Of a stretch of 5,613 nucleotides of DNA, positions 1 to 5,357 are shown in pieces. The stretch is from NCBI GenBank assembly GCA_963515595.1, contig CAUPYH010000101.1, positions 1 to 5,613 on the forward strand. Direction: 5' to 3'. The position numbers and the translations under genes were made by a program. The stretch comes from Eikenella sp963515595. Lineage in GTDB: Bacteria > Pseudomonadota > Gammaproteobacteria > Burkholderiales > Neisseriaceae. Within the stretch, counting starts at the first letter, position 1. Each line of letters begins with the position of its first letter. The notes below the pieces were generated by a model. It was not told the DNA's origin, made no database searches, and saw only the letters and a list, made by a program, of their open reading frames with translations.

Positions 1-21
1 TATTCTACCCGAAAAGCGAGA

Positions 22-33
22 AGGCTACCTGAA
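22..33 (+). repeat. DNA uptake sequence, AG-eikDUS, exact
   Basis: Exact AGGCTACCTGAA, the Eikenella-dialect uptake 12-mer recognised during natural transformation. It forms the left arm of an inverted pair with the copy at 94-105. Confidence 0.9.
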
Positions 34-93
34 AGCGATGGCTTGGCGCATTCTGTGCCGCTAAAGCGGTAGAATACGTTTTCGCTTTATGCT

Positions 94-105
94 TTCAGGT
101 AGCCT
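94..105 (-). repeat. DNA uptake sequence, AG-eikDUS, exact, at the barstar start
   Basis: Exact TTCAGGTAGCCT on the + strand, the right arm of the inverted pair with 22-33. Its AGGT (97-100) is the only Shine-Dalgarno-like stretch before the ATG at 111. Confidence 0.9.
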
Positions 106-110
106 CACAC

Positions 111-455
111 ATGAGCCGCTTTATCCGCCAAACCCTAATCCGCCCGGATGCCCTCGCCATCAGCGTGGATTTATCCCGCATCACAACCCCGCATAGCCTG
201 ATACAGCGCATGCAAGAAGCCTTCGAACTGCCCGCCTATTTCAGCGGCGGCCTCGATTCGCTCAACGACTGTATGCGCGACTTGGGCTGGCTGCCGCAAC
301 GCGAAATCCACATCGTCTTTTGCGGACTGGCCGACCTCAAACAACGCCGGCCCCAACTGTTTGCCGATATTGCCGACTGCCTGGCGCTATACCGCGATTA
401 TTGGCACGGCAACCCGCAGGAGCATAAAATCGTGCGGATTTCGATAGCGGATTAA
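111..455 (+). CDS. Barstar-like ribonuclease inhibitor
   Basis: This 114-aa protein resembles the barstar family, small cytoplasmic proteins that bind and block barnase-type ribonucleases. The recognisable stretch is LPAYFSGGLDSLNDCMRDL at residues 40-58, which aligns with LPEYYGENLDALWDCL of Bacillus barstar. Asp49 and Asp53 match the two barnase-contacting aspartates and Tyr43 matches a contacting tyrosine, but the tryptophan of the contact helix is replaced by Asn52. After the helix comes a strand-like segment (EIHIVF, 65-70), consistent with the fold. The start is the first ATG in frame, and the nearest Shine-Dalgarno-like bases belong to the DUS at 94-105. No ribonuclease gene is visible on either side, although only about 110 bp of upstream sequence is present. 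The family call is fairly secure; the target is unknown. Confidence 0.8.
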   Translation: MSRFIRQTLIRPDALAISVDLSRITTPHSLIQRMQEAFELPAYFSGGLDSLNDCMRDLGWLPQREIHIVFCGLADLKQRRPQLFADIADCLALYRDYWHGNPQEHKIVRISIAD

Positions 456-483
456 ACCGCCAACCGCTCCCCATTTATACTTC

Positions 484-503
484 GCTGAAGCCCACGCTTT
501 AGC
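484..503 (+). terminator. Small hairpin after the barstar gene, possible weak terminator
   Basis: GCTGAAGC (484-491) pairs with GCTTTAGC (496-503), giving 8 bp with one G-T wobble around a CCAC loop. It lies in the 77-bp gap between the barstar and rmuC genes. No T run follows, so it may be a weak terminator, an RNA-stabilising hairpin, or neither. The CGCTTTAGC at 495-503 is the reverse complement of GCTAAAGCG at 60-68, in the upstream palindromic segment. Confidence 0.3.
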
Positions 504-517
504 ACCCAAACACCGTT

Positions 518-529
518 TTCAGGTAGCCT
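518..529 (-). repeat. DNA uptake sequence, AG-eikDUS, exact, at the rmuC start
   Basis: Exact TTCAGGTAGCCT on the + strand, ending 3 bp before the rmuC ATG. Its AGGT (521-524) lies at Shine-Dalgarno distance, and no other purine-rich stretch precedes the gene. Confidence 0.9.
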
Positions 530-532
530 CTT

Positions 533-2383
533 ATGACCTTCACCCTCCCCGTCCTGCTTGCCGCCTGCTTTGCCGCCGCCCTACTCTGCGCACTCATCGT
601 TTGGCTGTGGCAAAACGCCCGCAACCAAGCCGCGCAACACCGCCACCAACAGGAAGCCGACCGCCTGCAACACCAGCTCGCCCTGCAACAGCAGGCCTGG
701 CAGCAAAGCGAACAGCAACTCGGCCACACCGCCCAAAGCCTGGCCGACAGCCAACAGCAGCTTTCCGCCGCCCGCCAAGCCGCACAGGATTACCAAACCC
801 GCGCCGCCGCCGCCGAGCAATCGGTGCAACATTTCACCAACCGCCTGGCCGAGGCCGCCGAACGGCAACAGCAGCTGTTGCGCGAGCTCGCCGCCGCCAA
901 ACAGCAATCCACAGCCGAGCAGGAAGAAGCCCAAAGCTGGCAAACCCGCGCCGTGGCAGCCGAACAATCCAAGCAACACCTCGACCGCAGCTTGGCCGAA
1001 GCCGCCGAGCGCCGGCAGCAACAGCAGCAAGAGCTGGCCGCCGCCAAACAGCAGCTCGCTGCTGAACAGGAGGCAAGCCAAAGCTGGCAAACCCGTGCCG
1101 CCGCCGCCGAAAAATCCGTGCAGCACCTCAACAGCCAACTGGCCGAAACTGCCGAACAACAGCAGCAACTCCAACAGCGCTACGAAACCGCCCGCCAAGA
1201 GCTGGCCGCCAGCCGCCTGCAGCACGAACGTGTGCAAACCCAAATCGAACAGCAGCAGCAAGCCCACGCCGAACAAATCGCCCTGCTCAACCAAGCCCGC
1301 CAAAACCTGGGCGAACAATTCCAAAACCTCGCCAACCAAATCCTCGAAGAAAAAAGCCGCCGTTTTTCCGAGCAAAACCGCCAAGAGCTCGACCAACTGC
1401 TCCATCCCTTGAGCGAAAAACTGCAAGGCTTCAGCCAGCTCGTGCAAAACACCTACGAAAAAGAAGCCAAAGAACGACTCACGCTGGAAAACGAGCTCAA
1501 ACGCCTGCAACAGCTCAACGCCCGGCTGCACCAAGACGCCCAAGCCCTCACCCAAGCCCTCACCGGCAGCCGCAACAAAAGCCAGGGCAACTGGGGCGAG
1601 ATGATTCTGGAAAAAGTGCTGGAAAACTCCGGCCTGGTGAAAGGGCGCGAATACTTCGTGCAAAGCGGCGGCCGCCAAACCGACAGCGACGGCGAAAGCC
1701 GCTACCTCCAGCCCGACGTGCTCATCAACCTGCCCGACAACAAACAAATCATCGTTGATTCCAAAGTATCGCTCACCGCCTACGTGCGCTACACCCGCGC
1801 CGAAAGCCCCGAAGCCGCCGAAGCCGAGCTCGCCGCCCACCTCGCCTCCGTACACCAGCACATCAAAGAGCTCGCCGCCAAACGCTACAGCGACATCGAA
1901 GGCCTGGTATCGCTCGATTTCGTCTTCATGTTCGTGCCCGTGGAGCCCGCCTACCTGCTCGCCCTGCAGCAAGACCCCGAGCTCTTCCAAACCTGTTTCG
2001 ACCAACGCATCATCCTGGTCGGCCCCAGCACGCTGCTGGCCACCCTGCGCACCGTGGCCAACATCTGGCGGCACGAATACCAAAACCGCCACGCCCTGCA
2101 GATTGCCGATGAAGGCGGCAAACTCTACGATAAATTCGTCGGCTTCGTGGAAACCCTGGAAAAAGTAGGCAAAAACCTCCAGCAGGCGCAAGAAAACTAC
2201 CAAACCGCCTACAAACAGCTTTACAGCGGCCGCGGCAACCTAGTCGACCGCGTGGAAAAACTGCGCCAAATGGGCGTGAAAGCCGGCAAACGGCTCGATG
2301 CGCAGCTGGTGGAGCAAGCCGGCAGCGAAGGGGCGGAGATGCTGGAAGACAAAACAGACGGCGGGCAGCAAGAGGCTACCTGA
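533..2383 (+). CDS. rmuC: RmuC family protein (DNA recombination/genome stability)
   Basis: RmuC is a conserved bacterial protein; loss in E. coli raises inversion at short inverted repeats, and a nuclease-like role has been proposed. The protein has 616 aa, longer than the roughly 475 aa of E. coli RmuC. Residues 4-26 form a hydrophobic N-terminal membrane anchor. Residues about 30-340 are a Gln/Ala/Glu-rich coiled coil that includes three 49-residue repeats. The conserved RmuC domain follows, with GNWGE at 352-356, PDVLINLP from 394 and VDSK ending at 411, the last two resembling a PD-(D/E)xK nuclease core. The extra length lies in the coiled coil. The ATG at 533 is the only start that keeps the membrane segment whole, and a DUS supplies the nearest Shine-Dalgarno-like bases. 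The TGA stop (2381-2383) is part of another DUS. Identity is secure; the biochemical role is less so. Confidence 0.95.
   Translation: MTFTLPVLLAACFAAALLCALIVWLWQNARNQAAQHRHQQEADRLQHQLALQQQAWQQSEQQLGHTAQSLADSQQQLSAARQAAQDYQTRAAAAEQSVQHFTNRLAEAAERQQQLLRELAAAKQQSTAEQEEAQSWQTRAVAAEQSKQHLDRSLAEAAERRQQQQQELAAAKQQLAAEQEASQSWQTRAAAAEKSVQHLNSQLAETAEQQQQLQQRYETARQELAASRLQHERVQTQIEQQQQAHAEQIALLNQARQNLGEQFQNLANQILEEKSRRFSEQNRQELDQLLHPLSEKLQGFSQLVQNTYEKEAKERLTLENELKRLQQLNARLHQDAQALTQALTGSRNKSQGNWGEMILEKVLENSGLVKGREYFVQSGGRQTDSDGESRYLQPDVLINLPDNKQIIVDSKVSLTAYVRYTRAESPEAAEAELAAHLASVHQHIKELAAKRYSDIEGLVSLDFVFMFVPVEPAYLLALQQDPELFQTCFDQRIILVGPSTLLATLRTVANIWRHEYQNRHALQIADEGGKLYDKFVGFVETLEKVGKNLQQAQENYQTAYKQLYSGRGNLVDRVEKLRQMGVKAGKRLDAQLVEQAGSEGAEMLEDKTDGGQQEAT
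794..1234 (+). repeat. Three in-frame 147-bp repeats in the rmuC coiled coil
   Basis: Three consecutive units of 49 codons start at 794, 941 and 1088 (residues 88, 137 and 186), each opening with QTRA-x-AAE. By hand comparison units 1 and 2 share 35 of 49 residues and units 2 and 3 share 25 of 49. A 49-residue period is seven heptads, so adding or removing a unit would keep both the reading frame and the coiled-coil register. The last third of unit 3 has diverged. Confidence 0.85.
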
Positions 2384-2384
2384 A
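2373..2384 (+). repeat. DNA uptake sequence, AG-eikDUS, exact, containing the rmuC stop
   Basis: Exact AGGCTACCTGAA read in the rmuC frame as GAG-GCT-ACC-TGA, so the DUS supplies the stop codon. It forms a 14-bp inverted repeat (2373-2386 with 2449-2462) with the next copy. Confidence 0.9.
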
Positions 2385-2398
2385 AAAGCAACGACGCC

Positions 2399-2411
2399 TT
2401 GGCAAAGCCAA
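2399..2411 (+). other. Short hairpin in the rmuC-apeJ gap
   Basis: TTGGC (2399-2403) pairs with GCCAA (2407-2411) around an AAA loop. It lies between the two arms of the inverted DUS pair. The stem is too short, and lacks the T run, to be called a terminator alone; with the DUS arms it could form a larger structure ending rmuC transcription. Confidence 0.3.
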
Positions 2412-2450
2412 CGCATAAGCCGCAACGGAGCGAAAACAATCCATCCGATT

Positions 2451-2462
2451 TTCAGGTAGCCT
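2451..2462 (-). repeat. DNA uptake sequence, AG-eikDUS, exact
   Basis: Exact TTCAGGTAGCCT on the + strand, the right arm of the inverted pair that encloses the rmuC-apeJ gap. It overlaps the place where the -35 region of the putative apeJ promoter would fall. Confidence 0.9.
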
Positions 2463-2473
2463 TTCCCCCCTTT

Positions 2474-2482
2474 TGTTAAAAT
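2474..2482 (+). promoter_or_regulatory. Putative extended -10 promoter for the apeJKL genes
   Basis: TG-T-TAAAAT fits an extended -10 element (TGnTATAAT, one mismatch in the hexamer), about 30 bp before the ATG at 2512. No good -35 hexamer is present at 17 bp, where DUS bases lie, which extended -10 promoters can tolerate. A C6-T4 run (2465-2474) lies just upstream. This is inferred from sequence only. Confidence 0.4.
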
Positions 2483-2511
2483 CCCGTTTTCCCACCGTTT
2501 CCCGCCCCATC

Positions 2512-4176
2512 ATGAAACTCCTCGCCGTCATCCCCCACTACCGACATCTCGGCACGCTGCCGCAGGTGGTTTCCGCCCTGCGACACTGCGGCCTGCCCGT
2601 GTTGGTGGTAGACGACGGCTCAGGCGAAGACTGCCTCGCCGGTTTGGAGGCCTTACGCGGCGAGGGCGTTCAGGTAGCCTTCCGCCCGGCCAACGGCGGC
2701 AAGGGCAGCGCGATGAAGTGGGGCTTCAAGCTGGCGGCGCAGCAGGGTTTCAGCCACGTTTTACAGATTGATGCCGACGCGCAGCACAACTTTGCCGACA
2801 TCCCGCGCTTTGTCGAAACCGCGCAGGCGCAGCCGCAGGCGGTGGTGTGCGGGCGGCCGGTGTACGGCGGCGACGTGCCCAAAGCCCGCCTCTACGGCCG
2901 CAAAATCACCGATTTTTGGAACGTGCTGCACACTTGGTCGTTCGACATCAAAGACGGCATGTGCGGCTTCCGCGTTTATCCGCTGGATGCCGTGCTGCCC
3001 ATCCAATACGGCGGCGCCGTCATCGGCGAGCGCATGGATTTCGACAACGAAATCCTCATCCGCCTGCATTGGGCGGGTACGCCTTTCATCTGGCTGGACA
3101 CACCCGTGCGCTACGAAGCAGGCGGCGTGTCGCACTTCAACCTGCGCCGCGACAACCTGCTCATCAGCAAAATGCACGCCCGCCTGTTTTGCGGCATGGC
3201 CGCCCGCCGCATCGGCCGCCTGTTCAGACGGCCTCAAACGGCACCAACCGAACAGGCGCATTGGTCGGCACAGCGCGAACGCGGCCACCGCCTCTTCCTC
3301 AAGATTACCGAATGGCTGGTGCGCTACCTGCCCCTGTGGCCGGTGCACTGCATTGCCGCCCTTGTTGCCGCCTATTTCTACCTCACCTCCGCCGCCCAAC
3401 GCCGCAGCGTGCGCCAATATCAGGGCTACCTGAAAAACAGTTTTCCCGCCGCACCGCTGCCCCCGCGTTTCCCCGTATACCGCCAGTTTGCGGCCTTCGG
3501 CCAAGCCGTGGCCGACCACTTCGCCGTATGGCAGCATAAAATCACTGTGCCCGACCTCATGGTCGAAGATCCGGACAACCTGTATGCCGATATAGACAAC
3601 CATAACGCACGCGGCCAAATCATCATCTGCTCGCATCTGGGCAACATCGAAGTGTGCCGCGCCCTCGTCTCCCACCACCAAGGCTTCAAACTCAACGTGC
3701 TCGTGCACAACGCCCACGCCGAAGATTTTAACCGCGCCCTCAAAGCCGCCGGCGCCAGCGATTTGCAGCTGATTCAGGTAGCCGACCTCGACGCGGCAAA
3801 AATGCTCCAACTCTCGCAAAAACTCGATGCCGGAGAGTGGCTCGCCATTGCCGCCGACCGCACCCCCGTGCGCGGCAACAAAACCGTGCCCGTGCAATTC
3901 CTCGGCCACACCGCCCATCTGCCGCAAGGCCCCTGGCTGCTCGCCGGCCTGCTGCGCGCGCCCACCAACACCGTCTTCGTGTTAAAAGAGCAAGGCCGTT
4001 ATCATTTATGCCTGAAGCGTTTTCAGACGGCCCCAAGCTGGACAGCCGCCACGCGCAAACAAATGATTGAAAACATGGCGCAGCAATACGCCGACGTTTT
4101 GGCCGCCCACGCCGCCCGCGCGCCGCTGCAATGGTTCAACTTCTACGACTTCTGGAGCAACACCCCACATGGCTAA
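2512..4176 (+). CDS. apeJ: Glycosyltransferase 2/LpxL-like acyltransferase fusion (ApeJ-like)
   Basis: This 554-aa two-domain enzyme acts at the inner membrane. Residues 1-225 are a family 2 glycosyltransferase: VVDDGS at 32-37, NGGKGSA at 61-67, the DxD-type DADAQH at 87-92, CGFRVYP at 151-157 and MDFDNE at 175-180. After a linker (about 235-255) comes an acyltransferase of the LpxL/HtrB (LPLAT) family, with a hydrophobic stretch at 274-292, the HX4E catalytic motif at His375-Glu380 (SHLGNIE) and ADRTPVRG at 448-455. This fusion is typical of aryl polyene clusters (ApeJ), where it is thought to help attach the polyene to a glycolipid carrier; its exact substrate is not shown by sequence. An in-frame TTG at 2473 is possible, but the ATG at 2512 begins exactly at the domain's first strand (MKLLAVIPHYR). 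The gene overlaps the next by 8 bp. It carries DUS of two dialects. Confidence 0.85.
   Translation: MKLLAVIPHYRHLGTLPQVVSALRHCGLPVLVVDDGSGEDCLAGLEALRGEGVQVAFRPANGGKGSAMKWGFKLAAQQGFSHVLQIDADAQHNFADIPRFVETAQAQPQAVVCGRPVYGGDVPKARLYGRKITDFWNVLHTWSFDIKDGMCGFRVYPLDAVLPIQYGGAVIGERMDFDNEILIRLHWAGTPFIWLDTPVRYEAGGVSHFNLRRDNLLISKMHARLFCGMAARRIGRLFRRPQTAPTEQAHWSAQRERGHRLFLKITEWLVRYLPLWPVHCIAALVAAYFYLTSAAQRRSVRQYQGYLKNSFPAAPLPPRFPVYRQFAAFGQAVADHFAVWQHKITVPDLMVEDPDNLYADIDNHNARGQIIICSHLGNIEVCRALVSHHQGFKLNVLVHNAHAEDFNRALKAAGASDLQLIQVADLDAAKMLQLSQKLDAGEWLAIAADRTPVRGNKTVPVQFLGHTAHLPQGPWLLAGLLRAPTNTVFVLKEQGRYHLCLKRFQTAPSWTAATRKQMIENMAQQYADVLAAHAARAPLQWFNFYDFWSNTPHG
2669..2680 (-). repeat. DNA uptake sequence, AG-eikDUS, exact, inside apeJ
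   Basis: Exact TTCAGGTAGCCT on the + strand within the glycosyltransferase domain, covering residues 53-57 (VQVAF). Confidence 0.9.
3223..3234 (-). repeat. Neisseria-type AG-DUS, exact, at the domain junction of apeJ
   Basis: Exact TTCAGACGGCCT on the + strand, the reverse complement of AGGCCGTCTGAA, the uptake dialect of many Neisseria species rather than Eikenella. It encodes FRRPQ around residues 238-242, in the linker between the glycosyltransferase and acyltransferase domains. Confidence 0.85.
3423..3434 (+). repeat. Near-match AG-eikDUS inside apeJ
   Basis: GGGCTACCTGAA matches 11 of 12 positions (first base G instead of A). It encodes QGYLK around residues 304-308, at the start of the acyltransferase domain. 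Confidence 0.6.
3773..3784 (-). repeat. Near-match AG-eikDUS inside apeJ
   Basis: TTCAGGTAGCCG on the + strand matches 11 of 12 positions and encodes IQVAD around residues 421-425. Confidence 0.6.
4023..4034 (-). repeat. Near-match Neisseria-type AG-DUS inside apeJ
   Basis: TTCAGACGGCCC on the + strand matches the Neisseria AG-DUS at 11 of 12 positions. It encodes FQTAP around residues 504-508, near the C-terminus. It is the second uptake site of the Neisseria dialect in this gene. Confidence 0.6.
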
Positions 4177-4615
4177 ACACATCTACTGCCGCCACCACAC
4201 CGAAATCGAAGTCCCCTTTTTCGACGTAGACGTGATGCAGATTGTCTGGCACGGCCACTATGTCAAATACCTCGAAATCGCCCGCTGCGCCTTCCTTGAC
4301 GAAGTCGGCTACAACTACACCGTCATGCTCGAACAAGGCCACGCCTGGCCCGTGGTGAAGCTTGACCTCAAATACGTCCGCCCCGCCCGCTTCGGCCAAA
4401 AAATCCGCGTGGAGATGGCCGTCACCGAATACGAAAGCTGCCTGCGCATCGACTACATCCTGCGCGACGCAGAAAGCGGCACCAAACTCACCCAAGCCCA
4501 CACCACCCAAGTCGCCCAACGCATCGACAACGGCGAAATGCAATTCCAAACCCCCGCAAGCTGGCAAAATGCCGTGCGGCAATTTGAAGGGTTTGCGCCC
4601 TTGGCCAAGGATTGA
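4169..4615 (+). CDS. apeK: Hotdog-fold thioesterase, 4HBT/YbgC type (ApeK-like)
   Basis: This 148-aa single-domain protein belongs to the 4-hydroxybenzoyl-CoA thioesterase/YbgC group, which hydrolyses acyl-CoA or acyl-ACP thioesters in the cytoplasm. The active-site helix is FFDVDVMQIVWHGHYVKYLE (18-37): Asp21 aligns with the catalytic aspartate of the DxxxxxxH motif in YbgC, and His28 with its conserved histidine. Length is normal for the family. The ATG at 4169 lies inside ATGGCTAA, which also ends the preceding gene, so the two overlap by 8 bp and are probably translationally coupled; GGAG at 4154-4157 is a fitting ribosome binding site. Upstream in-frame codons back to 4067 encode nothing family-like. 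In aryl polyene clusters a thioesterase in this position (ApeK) is thought to release or edit acyl chains. The family call is firm; the pathway comes from context. Confidence 0.85.
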   Translation: MAKHIYCRHHTEIEVPFFDVDVMQIVWHGHYVKYLEIARCAFLDEVGYNYTVMLEQGHAWPVVKLDLKYVRPARFGQKIRVEMAVTEYESCLRIDYILRDAESGTKLTQAHTTQVAQRIDNGEMQFQTPASWQNAVRQFEGFAPLAKD

Positions 4616-4626
4616 GGCTACCTGAA
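4615..4626 (+). repeat. DNA uptake sequence, AG-eikDUS, exact, overlapping the apeK stop
   Basis: Exact AGGCTACCTGAA; its first base is the last base of the TGA stop (4613-4615). It has no inverted partner nearby, so it is not a hairpin terminator by itself. Confidence 0.9.
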
Positions 4627-4670
4627 ACCCCGTAACCTCTTCACACCACACACTTTGCCCGCAAATCCAC

Positions 4671-4676
4671 TATACT
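4671..4676 (+). promoter_or_regulatory. Possible -10 element upstream of the LolA-like gene
   Basis: TATACT lies 38 bp before the ATG in the 98-bp gap. No convincing -35 is found at 16-18 bp spacing; TTGCCC at 4655-4660 is too close. The bases just before and through it (AAATCCACTATA, 4663-4674) resemble the end of a Correia element. Confidence 0.3.
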
Positions 4677-4713
4677 ACGCCTCTCTTCCCACTCCCCGCA
4701 TAACCCCGGAACC

Positions 4714-5310
4714 ATGAAAAAATTCCTCCTCAGCCTCCTCATCTCCCTTGCCGCCCTCCCTGCGCTCGCCTTCAGCACTGCCGAGCTCACCACTCAGCTG
4801 CAAGCCCCGCAGAGCGTGCAGGGCGGGTTTACCCAGCAGCGCTTTTTGCGCTCAATGGACAAACCCGTACAAACCAGCGGCCGCTTCGCACTGCGCCCCG
4901 GCCGCGGCCTATTTTGGCATCTGCAAAAACCGTTTGAAATGAAACTGCGCGTGCGCCGCGACGGCATCAGCAGACAAGACGCGCAAGGGCAGTGGCGCGC
5001 CAACGGCAGCCAAACCGCGCAGGCCGCGCAAGTGAAACTCTTCATGGCCGTGCTCGGCGGCGACACCGCCGAATTACAGCGCCACTTCAACCTCGCCCTT
5101 TCCGGCAACGCCCAACAATGGCAGCTAACCCTCACCCCGAAAACCGCCGTGATGCGGCAGGTGTTCAACAAAATCGTTATCAACGGCGGCCAGCTGGTGC
5201 AGAAAGTGGAGCTGGACGAAAAACAGGGCGACCGTACCGTGATGCAGTTTAACCAGCTGCAAACCAACCAGCCGCTCAGCCCCGCCGCCCAACAGGCCTT
5301 GGGCGAATAA
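4714..5310 (+). CDS. apeL: LolA-like periplasmic carrier (ApeL-like)
   Basis: This 198-aa protein has a clear Sec signal peptide: MKK, then a hydrophobic core, then ALPALA with likely cleavage after Ala19. There is no lipobox cysteine, so the mature protein should be soluble in the periplasm. The mature part looks like the LolA/LolB fold: GFTQQR at 38-43, SGRF at 55-58, and a Gly/Arg-rich turn before Trp68, as in proteins that hold lipidated cargo in a hydrophobic half-barrel. A LolA-like gene directly after the thioesterase is typical of aryl polyene clusters (ApeL), where it is thought to carry the lipid-linked polyene to the outer membrane. The housekeeping LolA is an alternative, but the neighbours make this less likely. 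The ribosome binding site is weak (GGA at 4708-4710, close to the ATG). Confidence 0.8.
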   Translation: MKKFLLSLLISLAALPALAFSTAELTTQLQAPQSVQGGFTQQRFLRSMDKPVQTSGRFALRPGRGLFWHLQKPFEMKLRVRRDGISRQDAQGQWRANGSQTAQAAQVKLFMAVLGGDTAELQRHFNLALSGNAQQWQLTLTPKTAVMRQVFNKIVINGGQLVQKVELDEKQGDRTVMQFNQLQTNQPLSPAAQQALGE

Positions 5311-5338
5311 GCCAACCCGAAATCGCTTCATTCATGCT

Positions 5339-5350
5339 TTCAGGTAGCCT
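5339..5350 (-). repeat. DNA uptake sequence, AG-eikDUS, exact, left arm of a broken terminator
   Basis: Exact TTCAGGTAGCCT on the + strand, 28 bp after the LolA-like gene. Its original inverted partner is split by the Correia element (AGGC at 5354-5357, CCTGAA at 5462-5467). Confidence 0.9.
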
Positions 5351-5357
5351 TAAAGGC

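Larger units (their letters stand above)
1..110. other. Intergenic palindromic segment upstream of the barstar gene
   Basis: No gene can be supported here. The segment holds two DUS copies in inverted orientation, and the repeat extends to 15 bp (22-36 with 91-105). Inside it, ATTCT (50-54) can pair with AGAAT (71-75) and CCGCT (58-62) with AGCGG (65-69) around an AA loop, giving an imperfect 84-nt hairpin centred near 63. TATTCTACC at 1-9 is also the exact reverse complement of 68-76, and AAAGCGA at 13-19 that of 82-88, so alternative pairings compete. Two short reading frames run in from the left edge and stop at 30-32 (inside the DUS) and 62-64. Either could be the tail of an upstream gene, but neither tail is recognisable. 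Confidence 0.6.

Noticed and set aside
1..64. Tail of an upstream gene (frames ending at 32 or 64)
   Set aside because: Both frames are very short and overlap the palindromic DUS segment, and neither tail resembles a known protein, including barnase. It remains possible that one is real.
476..481. TATACT as a -10 box for rmuC
   Set aside because: No acceptable -35 hexamer lies 16-18 bp upstream, and one match to a hexamer is weak evidence.
581..2203. 540-codon open frame on the - strand opposite rmuC
   Set aside because: It is a shadow of the Gln/Ala/Glu-rich, GC-biased rmuC coding strand. Its translation is low-complexity Gly/Leu/Val/Phe, and the + strand gene is a clear RmuC.
2355..2362. 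CAGACGGC in the rmuC C-terminus as a Neisseria DUS
   Set aside because: Only 8 of the 12 DUS positions match; it encodes ordinary residues of a charged tail.
2473..2511. TTG start extending the fusion protein by 13 residues
   Set aside because: The extra residues (LKSRFPTVSRPI region) are not part of the domain, the TTG overlaps the putative -10 element, and the ATG at 2512 begins at the first strand of the fold.
2761..3927. 388-codon open frame on the - strand opposite the fusion gene
   Set aside because: It has no recognisable domain, and the + strand frame carries every glycosyltransferase and acyltransferase motif.
4067..4168. Upstream ATG giving a 182-aa thioesterase
   Set aside because: The added 34 residues lie fully inside the preceding gene in another frame and are Pro/Thr/Arg-rich with no family match. 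The ATG at 4169 gives a normal-length protein.
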